From contig NZ_JACJSJ010000085.1 of NCBI RefSeq assembly GCF_014698115.1, forward strand, positions 1 to 36,827: DNA of 36,827 nt. Reading direction: 5' to 3'. The translations under genes were made by a program, and so were the position numbers. Shown here piece by piece: positions 34,295 through 36,827 of the stretch. Within the stretch, counting starts at the first letter, position 1. Every line of letters starts with the position of its first letter. Source of the stretch: Nostoc sp. FACHB-973 (GTDB taxonomy: Bacteria; Cyanobacteriota; Cyanobacteriia; Cyanobacteriales; Nostocaceae). The notes under the pieces were generated by a model that did not search any database, had not been told where the DNA came from, and worked only from the letters and a program-made list of their open reading frames with translations.

Positions 34295-36418
34295 TTATTC
34301 ATCATCCACTTCTGATTCTTCTACCCATTCAGGTGTAGTCATGGAATCAGAAAATTCTGTTGAGTCATCTGTGAAGCGGATGACTTGACCGTTGAAAAAT
34401 GTTGCTAAATGTTGAGCTGCGATCGCCACTTCATCCGGTTCCCAATTAGCTGGAGGTGCTTGGGTTGGTTGTGGAGGCAAAGTTTTTACCCCATTTCCAT
34501 TCATCCCATTGCCATTCCTTGCTGGCGACTCGGTTTTTACCTGTGCGCTTGGTGTTGCTGGTGGTGGAGTAACTGGCTGTGGTGCTGGTGCTGGAGGCGA
34601 AATTTGCTGGTTGTAACTGGGAGTAGGTGGTTGCTGAGGGCGAGTAGAGTCTTTTGGTGCAGGATTATTTCTGGTTGAAGTAGGAGTTACAGAGGTTACT
34701 TGTTCTAGATTTACCTGAACTTCACACCCAAAAGTCTTATGGAAAGCTGCCTTTATCATCGGCAGATCAGATTTAAGTGTTTCATACCATTTAGAGCCTT
34801 TAACAGCAACACGCGCTACAGTCCCGTTAAACTCTATTAGCTGGCACATTTGCCCCAGTAAAGCTTGCCTGGAAGGCATCGGAAAATTAGCCCGCACCTG
34901 TTGCCAAACCTGGCCTAAGTCATACTGTGCCGCACCAACAACTTCTGAAGTTACTGGTTCAATGTCCACAGGTGGTACAGGAACAGCTACAGGTTCTGGA
35001 GTTGGTGATGAAACCGAGTTAGCAGCAGAATTGTGATTTGTTTGCCTATCATTTGGGGGAGATGATGTGATGGGCTGATTTTGGGCAGTTGTTTGATGAT
35101 GGTTTGCAGGATTATGATTTGTTTGCCGTTCATCTGGGGAAGATGATGTGACGCGGTGATTTTGGGCACCTGCTAGATGATGGTTTGCTCCGTTGTGATT
35201 GGTTTGCCCATTAGTTAAAGGTACAGAAGAGACTGGATAATTTTGGGCAACTGCTGGAGGATAATTTGGAGATACAGCAGGTGTATTAACTTGGGGTTGG
35301 ATACTTGGGGCTTGTGGCTGAATATTCGTTGCACTGGGTAACAAGCCTAATATTGTTACCTCCAACCACAAACGCGGCTGGGTACTGTTTTTGATTTGCA
35401 CTTCAGCTTTTCGCAGGTGTTCCTGTCCGGCTAAAATCATGCTCATGTGACAGTTTTGGGCAAACTCCACCAGGGCTTTCCAAGTTTGCTGAGTACAAGC
35501 AACCAAATCGTGGCGGTTGGGTGCTGTTCTGGCAATCAGTAAATCGCGGTAAAAAGCGGCGAGATTTTGCAGAATAGTCAACGGTTCTCGACCACGATCT
35601 AAAATGTAGTGGGTACAGTCGAGAACTGCTTCTGGTTTATCTTGAGCGATCGCATTTAAAAGCCCCAGTAAGTCTTGTTCGCTTACCGTCCCTACCAAAT
35701 CCCAAACTTTATCCGGCGTCACTTCACCCGCTAATAAAGCCAATTGATCGAGCAAACTTTCAGCATCCCGTAACCCTCCCTGAGCAAGTTGGGCTACCAA
35801 AGTAACAGCATCAGGTGAAATATGAATGTTTTCTTTAGAGGCGATCGCACTTAAATGCTTAACCATCGCCTCTAACTGAATACGTCTAAAATCAAACCGC
35901 TGACAACGTGAAATAATTGTCGGTAACACCCGTTGTGGATCTGTTGTCGCCAACACAAAAACTACGTGCCTTGGTGGTTCTTCTAGTGTTTTTAGTAACG
36001 CATTGAATGCCTGATTACTGAGCATGTGGCATTCGTCGATGACATAAACCTTATAGCGACACTGTACAGGAGCAAACTGAGCTTTTTCAATCAACTCGCG
36101 GATATTATCGACACCAGTGTTGCTGGCGGCATCGATTTCAATTACATCTAAGGAATAGCCTTTGGTGATTCCCTGGCAAACATCACAGACACCGCAGGGT
36201 TCAGCAGTGGGCTTGTCACTTTTGAGACAATTAAGAGATTTAGCTAAAATTCGCGCACTAGAAGTTTTCCCTGTACCTCTAGGGCCAGTAAACAAATAAG
36301 CGGGGGCAATTTTCGATGTGCCGATCGCATTGGTGAGGGTGGTGGCGATCGCCTCTTGGCCTACCAGTTGAGCAAAACTCTGGGGGCGATACTTGTGGTG
36401 CAGGGGTTCGTAAGACAT
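34295..36418 (-). CDS. dnaX: DNA polymerase III gamma/tau subunit
   Basis: The clamp-loader ATPase has an intact N-terminal module: Walker A GPRGTGKT (residues 45-52), four zinc-ligand cysteines at 64, 75, 78 and 81, VIDECHML with the DECH Walker B (128-131) and sensor motif LATTDPQRVLPTIISRC. It loads the sliding clamp in replication. After about residue 370 comes a Pro/Asn/Gln-rich linker with repeats of a 30-odd-residue unit (QTNHNGANHH, QTNHNPANHH, QTNHNSAANS). A conserved C-terminal tau-like domain follows (WQQVRANFPMPSRQALLGQM). The 707-residue length is normal for cyanobacteria, and no intein interrupts the ATPase part. The ATG at 36418 lacks a strong ribosome site. Confidence 0.97.
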   Translation of the reverse strand: MSYEPLHHKYRPQSFAQLVGQEAIATTLTNAIGTSKIAPAYLFTGPRGTGKTSSARILAKSLNCLKSDKPTAEPCGVCDVCQGITKGYSLDVIEIDAASNTGVDNIRELIEKAQFAPVQCRYKVYVIDECHMLSNQAFNALLKTLEEPPRHVVFVLATTDPQRVLPTIISRCQRFDFRRIQLEAMVKHLSAIASKENIHISPDAVTLVAQLAQGGLRDAESLLDQLALLAGEVTPDKVWDLVGTVSEQDLLGLLNAIAQDKPEAVLDCTHYILDRGREPLTILQNLAAFYRDLLIARTAPNRHDLVACTQQTWKALVEFAQNCHMSMILAGQEHLRKAEVQIKNSTQPRLWLEVTILGLLPSATNIQPQAPSIQPQVNTPAVSPNYPPAVAQNYPVSSVPLTNGQTNHNGANHHLAGAQNHRVTSSSPDERQTNHNPANHHQTTAQNQPITSSPPNDRQTNHNSAANSVSSPTPEPVAVPVPPVDIEPVTSEVVGAAQYDLGQVWQQVRANFPMPSRQALLGQMCQLIEFNGTVARVAVKGSKWYETLKSDLPMIKAAFHKTFGCEVQVNLEQVTSVTPTSTRNNPAPKDSTRPQQPPTPSYNQQISPPAPAPQPVTPPPATPSAQVKTESPARNGNGMNGNGVKTLPPQPTQAPPANWEPDEVAIAAQHLATFFNGQVIRFTDDSTEFSDSMTTPEWVEESEVDDE

Positions 36419-36827
36419 GGAAATATAGACTTCAATGCCTTTTAACGTTGATTAATAGCACCGAGTCGAATTTGGGATTCAATAATTTTAATATCTTGCA
36501 CCTGCTTTGTTTGTCGATGTTGCCATTCCGATTGGACTAAATTGAATTTGTAAATTTTGGCACTAAGAGAAGCAAGGCAAGAGAACATATCTTTGAACTA
36601 TGATTTCGCCATCAATGCATCCGAATTATAGCATATCATTTAGTACATTTGTTCTAATGTTTTGAAATTTGGGGAGTGGGGAGTGGGGAGTGTGGGAGGT
36701 GTGGGAGGAGGAGGAAGTATAAATTCTCTTACTCCCCCCACTCCCCCATCCCCCCACACTCCCCACACTCCCCCCTCTCCCCCATCCCCCCACACTCCCC
36801 CCACTCCCCACTCCCCACTCCCCATTC
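36419..36827. other. Spacer upstream of dnaX, ends in heptamer arrays
   Basis: The first 240 bp presumably hold the dnaX promoter; no gene is seen. From 36671 GGGGAGT/GGGAGTG-like heptamers run to about 36716. They are followed from 36733 to the window edge by the complementary CCCCACT/CCCCCAC repeats. Glycine-rich frames across these repeats are artefacts. Confidence 0.6.
36671..36827. repeat. Inverted G-rich/C-rich heptamer arrays
   Basis: GGGGAGTGGGGAGTGGGGAG begins at 36671, and its complement runs from 36733 to the window end, so the pair could fold back. The G-rich strand also fits a G-quadruplex pattern at 36671-36696. Confidence 0.7.

Noticed and set aside
34295..36418. Possible intein in dnaX, known from Synechocystis
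   Set aside because: The ATPase part runs uninterrupted and the total length is normal.
36626..36825. Glycine/serine-rich reading frames on the minus strand
   Set aside because: They are translations of GGGGAGT-type heptamer repeats and have no ribosome site or conserved motif.

Overview
The window reads as chromosomal DNA of a filamentous, heterocyst-type cyanobacterium (Nostoc/Anabaena group). The reasons are the many copies of the HIP1-type palindrome GCGATCGC in and between genes, moderate GC with AT-rich spacers, dispersed heptanucleotide repeats such as GGGGACT and GGGGATT, many small palindromic elements, and protein families typical of this group: a zinc-ribbon Ser/Thr kinase, SBBP-repeat and Calx-beta surface proteins, and a PGM1-related ATP-grasp protein. 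No rRNA, tRNA, CRISPR array, transposase or prophage gene was recognised.

Layout. 1-4740: a truncated caspase-like reading frame, then a co-directional group of a TIGR04283-type glycosyltransferase, two paralogous TVP38/TMEM64 membrane proteins and a mercuric-reductase-like flavoprotein. 4741-9085: a 2.6-kb gene for a PA14/Calx-beta/sorbosone-dehydrogenase-like protein and a 1.5-kb AT-rich stretch without genes. 9086-13690: MgtE magnesium channel, a small conserved protein, a PGM1-related ATP-grasp enzyme and ribose-5-phosphate isomerase. 13839-15259: two tandem four-EF-hand proteins with a MITE-like insertion between them. 16070-21050: four co-directional exported proteins, namely a six-cysteine peritrophin-A-like protein, an SBBP beta-propeller, a DsbA-family thiol oxidoreductase and an SLH-domain protein. 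21290-25400: a low-complexity membrane-anchored protein, a DUF58 protein, a PPOX-fold flavoprotein and a lipoprotein nuclease. 26031-31360: a large secreted DUF11-type protein, a MoaD/ThiS protein and a transmembrane Ser/Thr kinase with a periplasmic binding-protein sensor. 31750-36418: a small unknown protein, a processive family-2 glycosyltransferase and dnaX.

How the parts may work together. The strongest themes are the cell envelope (secreted adhesin-like, SLH, chitin-binding-like and propeller proteins with a thiol oxidoreductase beside them) and metal or calcium handling (MerA-like/TVP38 group, MgtE, EF-hand pair). The other strong signal is the non-coding fraction. At least three small insertion elements have inverted ends and apparent target duplications (TTAAAAGG, TTA and TTTTATAAGT). 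A second family shares ATACCAWTT ends but carries a different perfect palindrome in each copy. Heptamer repeats lie in opposite orientation at gene ends.

Nothing here can be called a proven new system. The best candidates for follow-up are the peritrophin-A-like protein with its exported neighbours, the receptor-type kinase, the MerA-like/TVP38/glycosyltransferase cluster and the MITE-like families.
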